Shown here one piece after another: positions 27,006 through 36,598 of a stretch of DNA of 64,000 nucleotides. Under the pieces are notes generated by a model. The model ran no database searches and was not told the DNA's origin. It saw only the letters and a list, made by a program, of their open reading frames with translations. Every line of letters starts with the position of its first letter. Position 1 is the stretch's first letter. The translations under genes and the position numbers were made by a program. This DNA comes from Vibrio chagasii. GTDB taxonomy: Bacteria; Pseudomonadota; Gammaproteobacteria; Enterobacterales; Vibrionaceae. The stretch spans positions 1,550,001 through 1,614,000 of the forward strand of contig NZ_AP025466.1 of assembly GCF_024347355.1 (NCBI RefSeq), given 5' to 3'.

Positions 27006-28613
27006 ATGAGTTTTAAATCAAAAAAGTACAGTATTGAATCTACTGACTATCAAGTTGGTCAAGACAACGTCAGTAAATGGGGCATGGATGTCCATAACAC
27101 AGTTTTCGTAGCCTCAGTCGGCTTATCTCTTCTCTTCATCATCACCCTTCTTGCACTGCCTCCTGCAGATGCCAAAGCGGCAATTGATTCCATCAAGGGT
27201 GCAGTTCTATCAAAGTTTGACTTCCTATTTATGTGGGGAGCTAACATCATGTTAATTTTTGCCGTTATTCTTGCATTTTCACCGCTAGGTAAAGTTCGCT
27301 TAGGTGGTGAAGACGCGACGGCAGACTATTCAATGGCCTCTTGGATCGCGATGTTATTCGCAGCAGGCATGGGTATTGGACTTATTTTCTGGGGTGTTGC
27401 TGAGCCAACCGCGTTCTTTACCAACTGGTTTGGTACTCCGCTTAATGCAGAACCTTTTACAGAAGCGGGTCGTGAGTTAGCGCTGGGTGCAACGGTATTC
27501 CACTGGGGTTTCCATGCTTGGGCTATCTACGGCATGACAGCACTTTGCCTAGCGTATTTTGTTTATAACAAAGGTCTACCACTATCTATGCGCTCAGTGT
27601 TTTACCCAATCTTGGGTGAGCGAGTGTGGGGCAAAACGGGTGATGTGATCGATGTGCTAACGGTACTGGTTACTCTGTTTGGTTTGGCGACTTCGTTAGG
27701 CTTAGGTGGTACACAAGCGGCAAGTGGTATTAGCCACGTGTTTGGCTTGGAAAACAATATCCTACTTCAGCAATCTATCATTGTTTTGATCATGGGTCTG
27801 GCGATCATCTCTGTACTTCGTGGTATGGACGGTGGTGTTAAGTTCCTAAGTAACCTAAACATGGTTATTGCGTTTGTATTTCTTGGCCTTATTGCAGTGC
27901 TTAACTTCACAACTGTGCTTGATTCTGTAGCAACAGCGGCAACGGGCTATGTGAAAAATATCTTGGCATTGAGCCAAAGCTCTGGTCGTGAAGACACGAC
28001 ATGGCTACATGGTTGGACTGTGTTCTACTGGGCATGGTGGGTAGCGTATGCACCATTCTTCGGTATGTTTGTAGCGCGTATTTCTAAAGGTCGTACGGTT
28101 CGTGAGTTCTTGTTCTGCGTACTGATTATCCCGACGCTAGTAACTTCGGCTTGGATGTCTGTGTTTGGTGGTGTGGCTATTGAACAGGTCATTAACCATG
28201 TTGGTCAACTTGGTCTTGATCAAGGGATCACAGATGTATCACTAAGCTTGTTCCACATGTTAGATGCGTACTCGTTTGGTAGCATCCTATCGGTTATCGC
28301 AGTAGCACTGATCATTGTGTTCTTCGTTACGACACTAGACTCAGGTTCGATTGTTATCGATGGTATGACGGCTGGTGGTAAGCTTGAAGTACCAGTGAAA
28401 CAGAAAGTAGTGTGGGCGGTTATCTCAGGTGCGATTGCGATGGTGATGTTGTGGATTGGTGGTACTCAATCTATTCAAGCACTGCAATCTATTACGATTA
28501 TCGCAGCGCTGCCGTTCACTATCATTCTTCTGATTGGCTGTGTGAGCCTGCTGAAAGGTCTATTTACAGAAGTAGATAAAGGCCAAGCAAACGTAAGTGA
28601 AACAGTGAAATAG
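27006..28613 (+). CDS. BCCT-family transporter (betaine/choline/carnitine type)
   Basis: A 535-residue membrane transporter with 12 predicted helices. Family signatures are clear: GMGIGLIFWGVAEP, FHWGFHAWAIYGM and WAWWVAYAPFFGMFVARISKGRTVREF. BCCT proteins take up betaine, choline, carnitine or related quaternary osmolytes with Na+ or H+; vibrios carry several for osmotic adaptation. The C-terminal cytoplasmic tail is short, unlike osmosensing BetP-type members. It is a single gene with its own leader and terminator. Confidence 0.93.
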   Translation: MSFKSKKYSIESTDYQVGQDNVSKWGMDVHNTVFVASVGLSLLFIITLLALPPADAKAAIDSIKGAVLSKFDFLFMWGANIMLIFAVILAFSPLGKVRLGGEDATADYSMASWIAMLFAAGMGIGLIFWGVAEPTAFFTNWFGTPLNAEPFTEAGRELALGATVFHWGFHAWAIYGMTALCLAYFVYNKGLPLSMRSVFYPILGERVWGKTGDVIDVLTVLVTLFGLATSLGLGGTQAASGISHVFGLENNILLQQSIIVLIMGLAIISVLRGMDGGVKFLSNLNMVIAFVFLGLIAVLNFTTVLDSVATAATGYVKNILALSQSSGREDTTWLHGWTVFYWAWWVAYAPFFGMFVARISKGRTVREFLFCVLIIPTLVTSAWMSVFGGVAIEQVINHVGQLGLDQGITDVSLSLFHMLDAYSFGSILSVIAVALIIVFFVTTLDSGSIVIDGMTAGGKLEVPVKQKVVWAVISGAIAMVMLWIGGTQSIQALQSITIIAALPFTIILLIGCVSLLKGLFTEVDKGQANVSETVK

Positions 28614-28622
28614 AGCGATTTT

Positions 28623-28695
28623 CTAGTGAGGTAAATTACTCACTAGTGACGCTTGACTAAGAAACTCTCTTGTACTTTGTGCAAGGGAGTTTTTT
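28623..28695 (+). terminator. BCCT gene terminators (two hairpins)
   Basis: CTAGTGAG-N9-CTCACTAG (28623-28647) is followed by AACTCTCTTG-N9-CAAGGGAGTT with a T-run (28663-28695). The second is a standard terminator. Confidence 0.8.
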
Positions 28696-28716
28696 ATGTG
28701 CGTTAGCAAGAAATAA

Positions 28717-28750
28717 AAAAGCCACAAATGATTCGTCACTTGTGGCTTTT
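28717..28750 (-). terminator. Terminator of the M14 deacylase gene
   Basis: AAAAGCCACAA and TTGTGGCTTTT pair around a 12-base loop; A and T tracts make it work in either direction between convergent genes. Confidence 0.85.
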
Positions 28751-28789
28751 CTTAACTTTATGCTCGTTCACTAGAGATAAATTATTCGT

Positions 28790-29716
28790 TTACGCATTTA
28801 GCTCTTGTTGAATGACGTAATCTAGAGCACCAACGACAGCTGCAACTTGTGCATCGTTACACTCTTCATCCGTTACTTTGTCGCTGTCTGGGTAAACTTC
28901 TGTCGTTGTCCCGTACTTGCAGTTAGTTACGCCGCCACACAGGCCTAGCTCTTTCATTGGGTAGTTAATCACACCGTGCTGTGTCACCTCTGAGCCGATG
29001 ATCTTACCGTCTGCATCTGCTGGGGCAATGTGGGTTACTTTTTCAACTGAAGCAATGACAGCCGCTTGGAATTCTGGCTGAGGATTTTCAGTGTCGCCTA
29101 CTGTGTAGAAACCATCTGGAATCATACCTTCGATGTACTCAATGCCATCACGAGCAGCAAGTGCTGGGCGGAATTCAGTTTCATCAGAGTCTGTCGTTTC
29201 GTGCAGATCAACGTGAACCAATACCTCTGGTAGAGATGCTACTAATGCAAGTAGGTTTGCTGATTCCTCAGCAGGGGTACCTTCATAGAAAGAACGGTTT
29301 GGATCAACGGCATTTGGGTTCCATCGGTTGATGACTTCGTAACCCCAAGGGCTAACACAAGGTGCAACCACCACGTTGAAATGTGCTGCGTACTTCTCTG
29401 CTTGAGTATCTGCGAATTTGATCGCACCGTGTACACCACTTGTCTCATAACCGTGAACACCGCCAGTTACCAGAACGGTTGGTTTTGATGTGTCCCAGTT
29501 TTTGCTCTTGATTGCAAACAGAGGGAAACGAGCTTCAGCGTAGCTCAGTGCGCCGTATTGCTCGATATCAAAGCGGTCAGCTAATGCTTGGATTTTAGGA
29601 ACGACTTCTTGCTGGTATTCGCGTTTAATGGTTCTTTGAGCAAACCATGCTTGACGTTCTGCTTCTTGCCATTTTTTTCCAGGTTCACCGATAGGGTAGC
29701 TGTATTCACTTTTCAT
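28790..29716 (-). CDS. M14-family metal-dependent deacylase/peptidase
   Basis: A 308-residue cytoplasmic enzyme of the zinc carboxypeptidase M14 / succinylglutamate desuccinylase superfamily. The HxxE zinc pair is H88/E91 in TGGVHGYETSG. A substrate-binding DPNRSFY segment (138-144) and the third ligand region HVDLHETTDSDE (H168 or H172) follow, with TTEVYP near the C-terminus as the likely catalytic Glu. The specific substrate, an N-acylated amino acid or small peptide, cannot be told from sequence. Confidence 0.85.
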   Translation of the reverse strand: MKSEYSYPIGEPGKKWQEAERQAWFAQRTIKREYQQEVVPKIQALADRFDIEQYGALSYAEARFPLFAIKSKNWDTSKPTVLVTGGVHGYETSGVHGAIKFADTQAEKYAAHFNVVVAPCVSPWGYEVINRWNPNAVDPNRSFYEGTPAEESANLLALVASLPEVLVHVDLHETTDSDETEFRPALAARDGIEYIEGMIPDGFYTVGDTENPQPEFQAAVIASVEKVTHIAPADADGKIIGSEVTQHGVINYPMKELGLCGGVTNCKYGTTTEVYPDSDKVTDEECNDAQVAAVVGALDYVIQQELNA

Positions 29717-29890
29717 CTATACTTTTTCTTTTATGTTCGTGAAAGATGCAGACAGACTAGTCCTGTCTCGCTGAGGCGGCAATAGAAAACACAGTTTGTG
29801 ACTTTATTTTTTACAGACTCATAACTTTGATGAGTGAATTGATAGTGTTACATTTTATCTGTTGTTCAATCCTTTAAAAGAGACAATAAA

Positions 29891-30796
29891 ATGGCTGGAG
29901 CAAGTTTACTCACATTGTTAGACGACATAGCCACAGTGCTAGACGATGTTGCACTGATGTCTAAAGTTGCAGCGAAGAAAACCGCAGGTGTATTAGGCGA
30001 TGATTTAGCACTTAACGCACAGCAGGTTTCGGGTGTGTCTGCTGAGCGAGAAATCCCTGTGGTGTGGGCGGTTGCAAAAGGCTCATTCAAGAACAAGTTG
30101 ATTCTTGTGCCTGCCGCCTTATTAATTAGTGCATTTATTCCTTGGTTGATTATGCCATTGCTGTTAATTGGTGGCTTATTTCTTTGTTTCGAAGGGGCTG
30201 AGAAGATCTTAGAAAAGTTCTTCCCGCACGTCCACCAAGATGACGACAAAGGAGATGAAGATAAAACTGGTGAGTCCATTGAGGACTATGAGGAGAGAAA
30301 GGTTAAAGGCGCAATTCGTACCGACTTCATCTTATCCGCAGAAATCATTGTGATTGCTCTAGGTACCGTGACGGGAACCAGCATCTTGACTCAGATTATT
30401 GTCGTGAGCTTGATTGCTGTTGTGATGACGATTGGGGTCTATGGCTTGGTTGCAGGGATCGTTAAGTTGGATGACTTAGGTTTCTATCTTCAACGTACAT
30501 CTGACGGTAGCGCATTCAAAACAAAGCTGGGTAATGGGCTTGTTTCCTTTGCGCCCAAGCTAATGAAGATGCTTGCAGTTGTCGGTACGGCTGCCATGTT
30601 CTTGGTCGGTGGTGGTATCGTGGTTCATAACGTTCCTGCGATTCATCATTTGATTGAACCTATCATCATGGACTTCAGCGGGCATACGATAGCGACTGCC
30701 GTTGTTCCTACTTTGTTGAATGGCGTGATTGGTGTCGTGGCAGGGTTACTTGTTGTCGCGGTTTGGAGTGTGATAGAGAAGGTTCGCGGCAAGTAG
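29891..30796 (+). CDS. yedI: DUF808 family inner-membrane protein (YedI)
   Basis: A 301-residue protein starting with the characteristic MAGASLLTLLDDIATVLDDVA segment, followed by about six hydrophobic helices and an acidic loop (about 116-136). It matches the E. coli YedI / DUF808 family in length and layout. The function of the family is not established. It has its own strong terminator. Confidence 0.9.
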   Translation: MAGASLLTLLDDIATVLDDVALMSKVAAKKTAGVLGDDLALNAQQVSGVSAEREIPVVWAVAKGSFKNKLILVPAALLISAFIPWLIMPLLLIGGLFLCFEGAEKILEKFFPHVHQDDDKGDEDKTGESIEDYEERKVKGAIRTDFILSAEIIVIALGTVTGTSILTQIIVVSLIAVVMTIGVYGLVAGIVKLDDLGFYLQRTSDGSAFKTKLGNGLVSFAPKLMKMLAVVGTAAMFLVGGGIVVHNVPAIHHLIEPIIMDFSGHTIATAVVPTLLNGVIGVVAGLLVVAVWSVIEKVRGK

Positions 30797-30840
30797 GGCT
30801 TAAACAACGTCTTAGGCAATGAGTTTGTTAAATACTAAAC

Positions 30841-30874
30841 AAAAAGGGTCACCCATAATCGGGTGACCCTTTTT
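30841..30874. terminator. Bidirectional terminator yedI / pyrC
   Basis: AAAAAGGGTCACCC-ATAATC-GGGTGACCCTTTTT is a perfect 14-bp stem with A and T tracts on both sides, between convergent genes. Confidence 0.93.
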
Positions 30875-30931
30875 AGTTGAAGTGAAGTATTTACGAAGTA
30901 TCTACACGTATTTACTTTGCCTTCTGAGTAC

Positions 30932-31960
30932 TTATTTTACTGACCAAGCAATCATCTCGCCGCCACGAATTGGCACAACGATGTCTGAACCAAATGGCAT
31001 GGTTTCAGCAACGTTCCACTCTTCTTTTACTAGAGTGATGGTGTCTGTGTTACGTGGGATGCCATAGAAGTCAGGGCCATTGTGGCTTGCAAATGCTTCC
31101 AGGTTCTCAATCTTACCTTCTAGTTCAAACACTTCTGCGTACAGTTCAACAGCTGCGTGGGCTGTGTAAGAACCCGCACAACCACATGCTGACTCTTTTG
31201 CACCTTTTGCGTGTGGTGCTGAGTCTGTACCTAAGAAGAACTTCTTGCTGCCGCTTGTCGCTGCTTCAATTAGCGCTTTTTGGTGAGTGTTGCGCTTAAG
31301 GATTGGTAGGCAGTAGAAGTGTGGCTTAATGCCGCCAACTAGCATGTGGTTGCGGTTGTAAAGCAAGTGGTGAGCTGTGATTGTCGCGGCAACGTTGTCG
31401 TTCGCGTTCTTTACGAAATTCGCAGCATCTGCTGTTGTGATGTGCTCCAGAACGATTTTTAGGTTAGGGAAGTCATTCACGATTGGCGCAAGAACGGTGT
31501 CTAGGAACTCTTTCTCACGGTCAAAGATATCAACGTCGTGCGTGGTTACTTCGCCGTGTACCAAAAGTAGCATGCCAACTTCTTGCATAGCTTCTAGTAC
31601 GTGGTAGATGTTCTTTGCAGAGGTTACACCCGAGTCAGAGTTGGTTGTTGCGCCAGCTGGGTATAGTTTCGCAGCCACTACAGCGCCAGACTCTTTCGCT
31701 TTGCGAATTTCGTCAGGTGTTGTTTTATCTGTTAGGTAAAGTGCCATTAGAGGCTGGAATTGCTCGCTTGGCTGCTCTGCCATGATGCGTTCACGGTAAG
31801 CTAGAGCCATTTCGGTATCAGTTACCGGTGGGATGGTATTTGGCATGATTAACGCTCGACCATTGTAGCGGCTGATATCGCGCACTGTATCTTTTAATAC
31901 TTCGCCATCGCGTAGATGAACGTGCCAGTCGTCAGGACGAGTAATCGTAAGTTGTGTCAT
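30932..31960 (-). CDS. pyrC: Dihydroorotase
   Basis: Cyclises N-carbamoyl-aspartate to dihydroorotate in pyrimidine synthesis. It is the 342-residue E. coli-type enzyme. Metal ligands are visible: H13/H15 in [10 protein letters not shown], the carboxylated Lys K98 in [10 protein letters not shown]135 in LVHGEV, H173 in LEHITT and D246 in FLGTDSAPH. There is no operon partner on either side. Confidence 0.97.
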   Translation of the reverse strand: MTQLTITRPDDWHVHLRDGEVLKDTVRDISRYNGRALIMPNTIPPVTDTEMALAYRERIMAEQPSEQFQPLMALYLTDKTTPDEIRKAKESGAVVAAKLYPAGATTNSDSGVTSAKNIYHVLEAMQEVGMLLLVHGEVTTHDVDIFDREKEFLDTVLAPIVNDFPNLKIVLEHITTADAANFVKNANDNVAATITAHHLLYNRNHMLVGGIKPHFYCLPILKRNTHQKALIEAATSGSKKFFLGTDSAPHAKGAKESACGCAGSYTAHAAVELYAEVFELEGKIENLEAFASHNGPDFYGIPRNTDTITLVKEEWNVAETMPFGSDIVVPIRGGEMIAWSVK

Positions 31961-32152
31961 TGAAGGCTCCCACCATTTGAAGTGTTATGTAGTTGGAGCC
32001 TAAACTCTGCGAAATCTGTGAAAGCAATCGCTTACGTTTAGGCGACAGGATGATAGTGGAAAAGCATTTTCATTTCATCCTATTTTTAACTCTTCAGGGT
32101 CAGGAGCTTGTTTTTCCGCGTATTTTATTCGGTATTTATTTTTGAAGATGGA

Positions 32153-32311
32153 TTATCGAGTCGCTACCCACAACCCGTGGATCATTCCCGGAACCCAGAA
32201 GAAGAAAGTGAGGACGATGTTGATCAAAAGGTCTTTGCCTGCGCCTCGTGCGAAAAACACACCCAAAGGAGGAAGCAGTACACATAAGATGATAATGACG
32301 AGTTTGTTCAT
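32153..32311 (-). CDS. Pmp3/YqaE (UPF0057) small membrane protein
   Basis: A 52-residue protein of two hydrophobic helices: MNKLVIIILCVLLPPLGVFF, the family loop ARGAGKDLLINIVL, then TFFFWVPGMIHGLWV. LPPLGVFF and the FxxxPGxIHxxW pattern are diagnostic for the Pmp3/YqaE family, linked in yeast and plants to membrane potential and salt tolerance. AAGGAT lies six bases before the ATG. It is easily missed because a longer meaningless frame runs across it on the other strand. Confidence 0.92.
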   Translation of the reverse strand: MNKLVIIILCVLLPPLGVFFARGAGKDLLINIVLTFFFWVPGMIHGLWVATR

Positions 32312-32529
32312 GATAAATCCTTTTTATTCAATGAAAGTTCAATGCACTAACTGTATTCACAGTATAGAAGGTCTGGAGAGTGTTAATGCATTGCTGTCTT
32401 TATGTATAGAAGACAATGAGTTAAACATCTCAAGATATTCGCTTAGTATCAAGTGTTTAATGGCTGCCAGTTTATCTATTTATAACCATTTGTTAGCATT
32501 GGGACAAACTAAAAAACATTGGAATCGTT

Positions 32530-34386
32530 ATGTCGCAGTCACCTCTAGATCGAAAGGCTTCAGAGCAAGCTCCTTCCTTATCTCAAATCAATGTGTTTCC
32601 GGTTAAATCAGTGGGCGGCATTGCGCTTTCTTCTGCTTGGGTTGAAAAACAAGGTCTCACTTTTGACAGACGTTTCATGCTGGCATTGGCTGATGGCTCA
32701 ATGGTTACGGCGCGTAAATATCCTAAAATGGTTAAAGTGTCTTCCAGCTTACTGCCAGATGGTTTGATCTTTACTTATGAAGATAAAGAGCCACTGCGCC
32801 TTAAGTATGCGAACTTTAAGATGCAAGAAGCGCCAGCAACAGTGTGGAAAGACAGCTTCACGGCCTACACAACGAGTGACGAAGCTGATGACTGGTTTAG
32901 TGATGTATTGGGTGTACGTGTTGAGCTGCTTTTCTCTGGTGAACAATCGAATCGTGTTCGTGAAAAGTTGGGCCATAACGTCAGTTTTGCCGACGGTTAC
33001 CCGATGTTAATCATCAGCCAAGCTTCGCTTGATGAGTTGAATCGCCGTAGTCCTGAAACGCATTCCATGGATCAGTTCCGCACCAACTTCGTGGTCTCAA
33101 ACACTGAAGCGTTTGCTGAAGATGGCTGGAAGCGTATTCGAATTGGTGAGGTTGAGTTCGAGGCGGTGAAGCCTTGTGAACGTTGTATTCTAACAACTGT
33201 GGACGTTAGCAGTGGTGAGTTAAGAGCGACAAAAGAGCCACTGAATACCTTCTCTAAATTCAGAGCCAATGATCGTGGTGGCGTGTTCTTTGGTCAAAAC
33301 CTAGTCGCGAAAAATGAAGGCTTGGTTAGAGCAGGTGATGTGGTTGAAGTACTCGAAACCAAAGAAAAAGAGTATTACGAAGACACATGGGTAGAGTCGC
33401 TGCACCTAACCTGTGTTGAGCGTGAGGAGATAGCTCGAGACTTTACGACGTTTTGGTTAGAGCCAGCGAAAGAGAGCCACTCTTTACCAAGTTACCAACC
33501 AGGTCAGCATCTGCCGATTGAAATGGTGATTGATGGCGAAAAAGTGTCTCGCCGTTACACGTTATCTTCGAGCCCATCTCGCGCGGGTCGTTTAGCGATT
33601 TCAGTGAAGCGCGTCAATGATGGCCAGATCTCTAATTGGTTGAACGACCATTTCCAAGTTGGCGATACCTTAGTGGCGCAAAACCCGGATGGTGCTTTCT
33701 ACTTAGAAGAGAACCCAACGCACCCTTTATTATTGCTTTCTGCGGGTAGCGGTATCACGCCTATGCTGTCGATGCTTCGTTATTTAGCAGACCATGGTCA
33801 GATTAATGATGTGGTTTTCTATCATCAATGCAGCAGTGAAGAAGATATTCCTTATCAAGCTGAGATTGACCAGATCGCCAAAGAGCATGAAGGTTTACGT
33901 GTGATCTATTCATTGAGCCAACCAACGAAAGAGTGGGATGGTTTGTCTGGTCGTTTAAGCGTGTCTCATGTCGCTAAAATTGATGAGTTACACAAGCGCC
34001 AAGCGTTCGTGTGTGGCCCTGATGGCTTTATGGATAATGCCAAGAAACTGCTGATTCAAATGGGGCTTAACCCTCAGCATTATCATCACGAAGCATTTGG
34101 TGTCGCTCAGGCTACTGAAGAAACCGTGAAGCAATTACAACTGAGTGTTAACGGCTATCTTTTCGAAGGTAATAACCAGTCAACCTTACTAGAGCAAGCC
34201 GAGTCGGCGGGTGTGTCTATTGCATCAAGTTGTCGAGCGGGTTTTTGTGGTGCTTGTAAAGTGACCCTTGAGTCTGGGCAAGTTCATCAACCGGATGTAC
34301 CAGCGCTGCAAGAACATGAACGCAACATGGGACAGATTTTAGCATGTTGCAGTGTGCCTCAAACCGATATCGAAGTTGTGGATTAA
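32530..34386 (+). CDS. MOSC domain fused to a ferredoxin reductase and 2Fe-2S ferredoxin
   Basis: A 618-residue three-part fusion. Residues 15-275 are a YcbX/mARC-like MOSC unit with the conserved Cys C216 in KPCERC. Residues 285-520 form a ferredoxin-NAD(P) reductase module with the FAD motif RRYTLSSSPS (341-350) and the NAD-site SAGSGITPML. Residues 535-618 are a plant-type 2Fe-2S ferredoxin with C568, C573, C576 and C606 or C607. The fusion supplies its own electrons from NAD(P)H to the presumed molybdenum site, so it could reduce N-hydroxylated substrates as YcbX does. The substrate is not known. Confidence 0.88.
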   Translation: MSQSPLDRKASEQAPSLSQINVFPVKSVGGIALSSAWVEKQGLTFDRRFMLALADGSMVTARKYPKMVKVSSSLLPDGLIFTYEDKEPLRLKYANFKMQEAPATVWKDSFTAYTTSDEADDWFSDVLGVRVELLFSGEQSNRVREKLGHNVSFADGYPMLIISQASLDELNRRSPETHSMDQFRTNFVVSNTEAFAEDGWKRIRIGEVEFEAVKPCERCILTTVDVSSGELRATKEPLNTFSKFRANDRGGVFFGQNLVAKNEGLVRAGDVVEVLETKEKEYYEDTWVESLHLTCVEREEIARDFTTFWLEPAKESHSLPSYQPGQHLPIEMVIDGEKVSRRYTLSSSPSRAGRLAISVKRVNDGQISNWLNDHFQVGDTLVAQNPDGAFYLEENPTHPLLLLSAGSGITPMLSMLRYLADHGQINDVVFYHQCSSEEDIPYQAEIDQIAKEHEGLRVIYSLSQPTKEWDGLSGRLSVSHVAKIDELHKRQAFVCGPDGFMDNAKKLLIQMGLNPQHYHHEAFGVAQATEETVKQLQLSVNGYLFEGNNQSTLLEQAESAGVSIASSCRAGFCGACKVTLESGQVHQPDVPALQEHERNMGQILACCSVPQTDIEVVD

Positions 34387-34418
34387 TGGCTAATTAAGTC
34401 ACTCCCTTCATAAAATAG

Positions 34419-34450
34419 AAAAGGCCGGAAGCTGAACTTCCGGCCTTTTT
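34419..34450. terminator. Bidirectional terminator MOSC gene / nadE
   Basis: AAAAGGCCGGAAG and CTTCCGGCCTTTTT pair around CTGAA, between convergent genes. Confidence 0.93.
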
Positions 34451-34471
34451 AATTGAGATTAACTTAAAGCA

Positions 34472-35302
34472 TTAATCGTAGATTGTTGGAATTGGTTGAC
34501 GCTTGTGTTGTGTTGCTTTGTAGATGCTCACTAAGCGGTCTGATACGTCTTGAGGTACTTCTTTACCTTCAAGGAAATCATCGATTTGATCGTAAGTTAA
34601 GTTTAGCGCTGCTTCGTCAGCTTTTTGTGGGTCAAGCTCTTCTAGATCGGCAGTTGGTACTTTCTTAACTAGCAACTCTGGCGCGCCTAGTGTTGCCGCT
34701 AGTTCACGAACTTGACGCTTGTTCAGGCCAAACAAAGGCGCTAAATCACAGGCACCGTCACCGTGTTTAGTGTAGAAGCCAGTGATGTTTTCTGCTGAAT
34801 GATCAGTACCAATCACAAGACCACCAACGTAACCTGCGATTTCGTATTGTGCGATCATACGAGCTCGAGCTTTTACGTTACCTTTTACAAAGTCGATTTT
34901 TGCCGAGTCTGTTGGTAGTAGGCCCGTTCCTTCAAGTGCAATGTGAGAAGCCGCGTGAAGTCCATCAACACCTGCTTTAATGTTCACAGAAACTGATTGG
35001 GAAGGCTGAATAAAAGAAAGAGCAAGTTGTGCTTCATCTTCATCTTTTTGCTCGCCGTAAGGTAGGCGAACTGCGATGAATTGGTAGTCGTTGCTGCCTG
35101 TGCTTTCATTCAAGCTGTCAACAGCCAGTTGTGCTAGACGACCACAGGTAGTCGAGTCTACGCCACCACTGATACCAAGGATCAGGGACTTGCAGCCAGA
35201 CTGCTGAAGTTTCGTTTTGATAAAGTCCACACGACGAGTCACTTCGAAGTGAGGGTCAATTGAAGGTAGTACGCGCATTTCGTCACGAATTAACTGTTCC
35301 AT
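34472..35302 (-). CDS. nadE: NH3-dependent NAD synthetase
   Basis: Amidates nicotinate adenine dinucleotide to NAD with ATP and ammonia. It is 276 residues long, matching E. coli NadE (275), with no glutaminase domain. The PP-loop SGGVDS is at 45-50. [17 protein letters not shown] and [17 protein letters not shown] segments are typical. A NadD-like gene is divergent 109 bp away, so the two NAD genes share a control region. Confidence 0.96.
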   Translation of the reverse strand: MEQLIRDEMRVLPSIDPHFEVTRRVDFIKTKLQQSGCKSLILGISGGVDSTTCGRLAQLAVDSLNESTGSNDYQFIAVRLPYGEQKDEDEAQLALSFIQPSQSVSVNIKAGVDGLHAASHIALEGTGLLPTDSAKIDFVKGNVKARARMIAQYEIAGYVGGLVIGTDHSAENITGFYTKHGDGACDLAPLFGLNKRQVRELAATLGAPELLVKKVPTADLEELDPQKADEAALNLTYDQIDDFLEGKEVPQDVSDRLVSIYKATQHKRQPIPTIYD

Positions 35303-35411
35303 TCGTATTCCTTTCCTGCAAGCAAATTAAAAATCTAGTGTTATCATACCTAAATCATTCGATTTAAAAACCTCTTTGCACAAGCTTAGAAAGAGAAGGC
35401 AGCAATTAATA

Positions 35412-35933
35412 ATGGAAAAAATAGCCATTTTCGGTAGTGCGTTTAATCCGCCGAGCTTAGGGCATAAAAGTGTGATTGATTCACTGGCTCATTTCGACAA
35501 GATTCTTCTGGTACCAAGTATTGCCCATGCTTGGGGAAAAGAGATGCTAGACTTTGATACGAGATGTCAGTTAGTTAACGCATTTATTAGTGATCTTTCA
35601 TTGGCTCAAGTTGAACTATCATTGATCGAAAAGAGTTTGTTTACGCCCGGTGAAAGTGTGACAACTTATGCTGTACTCAGTGAATTACAAAAGTTACATG
35701 GTGACGCTGAACTCACGTTTGTTATCGGACCGGACAACTTCTTCAAGTTCTCATCTTTCTATAAATCAGGTGAGATTACCGAGCGATGGTCTGTAATGGC
35801 TTGCCCAGAGAAGGTGAAGATCCGTAGCACAGACATTCGTAATGCGTTGATAAGTGGAAGCGATGTATCAAAACTGAGTACAAAGTCAGTTACAAAGATG
35901 TTGCAAGGTAGTGATCTGTATACAATAATGTAG
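35412..35933 (+). CDS. NadD-like nicotinate-nucleotide adenylyltransferase
   Basis: A 173-residue nucleotidyltransferase. It opens MEKIAIFGSAFNPPSLGH, the GxFNPPxxGH ATP-binding motif. FVIGPDNFFKF follows mid-protein and the C-terminal signature reads IRSTDIR (family ISSTxIR). It probably adenylates nicotinate mononucleotide, the step before NadE. The ATG at 35412 is chosen because the motif starts there, although the ribosome-binding site is distant. At under 180 residues it is shorter than housekeeping NadD, so it may be a second copy. Confidence 0.85.
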   Translation: MEKIAIFGSAFNPPSLGHKSVIDSLAHFDKILLVPSIAHAWGKEMLDFDTRCQLVNAFISDLSLAQVELSLIEKSLFTPGESVTTYAVLSELQKLHGDAELTFVIGPDNFFKFSSFYKSGEITERWSVMACPEKVKIRSTDIRNALISGSDVSKLSTKSVTKMLQGSDLYTIM

Positions 35934-35955
35934 ATTCACTAATTCAAGAGGTCTG

Positions 35956-36447
35956 ATGACTATGCTAAAGCGCGCGATACCAGCGACGATGATCATTGCA
36001 GCATGCAGTTTACCTGCACAGGCTGAATGTGACTTTTTTAGCTTAGATTCAATCATGCTGACTTCTGATGATGAGAATAGCTGTCTAGATTTTTCCACGA
36101 GTATTGAGTCTTTTGGTGAGCGCATGCTGGAAATAACTGGTATGAGTGAAGACGAAGCCGAGAGCACACCAGACTATTGGTCTGACTGGGTACTTCAAAC
36201 CAAAGATGCACCACTGTTAACTCAAAGCCTTGAGTCAAATTATGTTGGCTTAGGGATGTGGTTTCCTGAAGACTTAGAAGATGCGCAATATGATATGTCT
36301 ACTGAAGAGTGGCTTTTGAATCACGGTTTGCAATTAAGCATTGGCTTCGGAGAGAAAGTAGAAGGGCAACCTCGTATGCGTTTTGATTATCGTTGGCACG
36401 ATTCAAGAGATGCCGATTTGGTGATGCAAGTTGAGTTACCGTTTTAG
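35956..36447 (+). CDS. Secreted protein of unknown function
   Basis: A 163-residue protein with a signal peptide (cut after AQA, about residue 21), then an acidic mature region with two cysteines (CDFFSLD and ENSCLDF) that may form a disulfide. The end LVMQVELPF has the alternating pattern and terminal Phe of an outer-membrane strand, and the segment before it (GLQLSIGFGEKV, PRMRFDYRW) is strand-like. It starts 22 bp after the NadD-like gene. No family recognised. Confidence 0.7.
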   Translation: MTMLKRAIPATMIIAACSLPAQAECDFFSLDSIMLTSDDENSCLDFSTSIESFGERMLEITGMSEDEAESTPDYWSDWVLQTKDAPLLTQSLESNYVGLGMWFPEDLEDAQYDMSTEEWLLNHGLQLSIGFGEKVEGQPRMRFDYRWHDSRDADLVMQVELPF

Positions 36448-36516
36448 ACCAACACGATTCTTCTATAAGATTGTAAATCTAGCTTTTATTTATCCTGAAT
36501 TAGTACTAAGAATTAA

Positions 36517-36549
36517 AAAAGCCGCAGAAACTCAGTTTTTGCGGCTTTA
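36517..36549. terminator. Bidirectional terminator
   Basis: AAAGCCGCA and TGCGGCTTT pair around a loop of about 13 bases, with flanking A and T runs, between convergent genes. Confidence 0.85.
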
Positions 36550-36598
36550 TAGTATCTAAATATTGGCTTTTCTCAGCGACATTATGCCTTATTAGCGA

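Noticed and set aside
32142..32606. 154-codon open frame on the + strand
   Set aside because: It has no ribosome-binding site, overlaps the start of the MOSC fusion gene and lies antisense to the clear Pmp3/YqaE gene.
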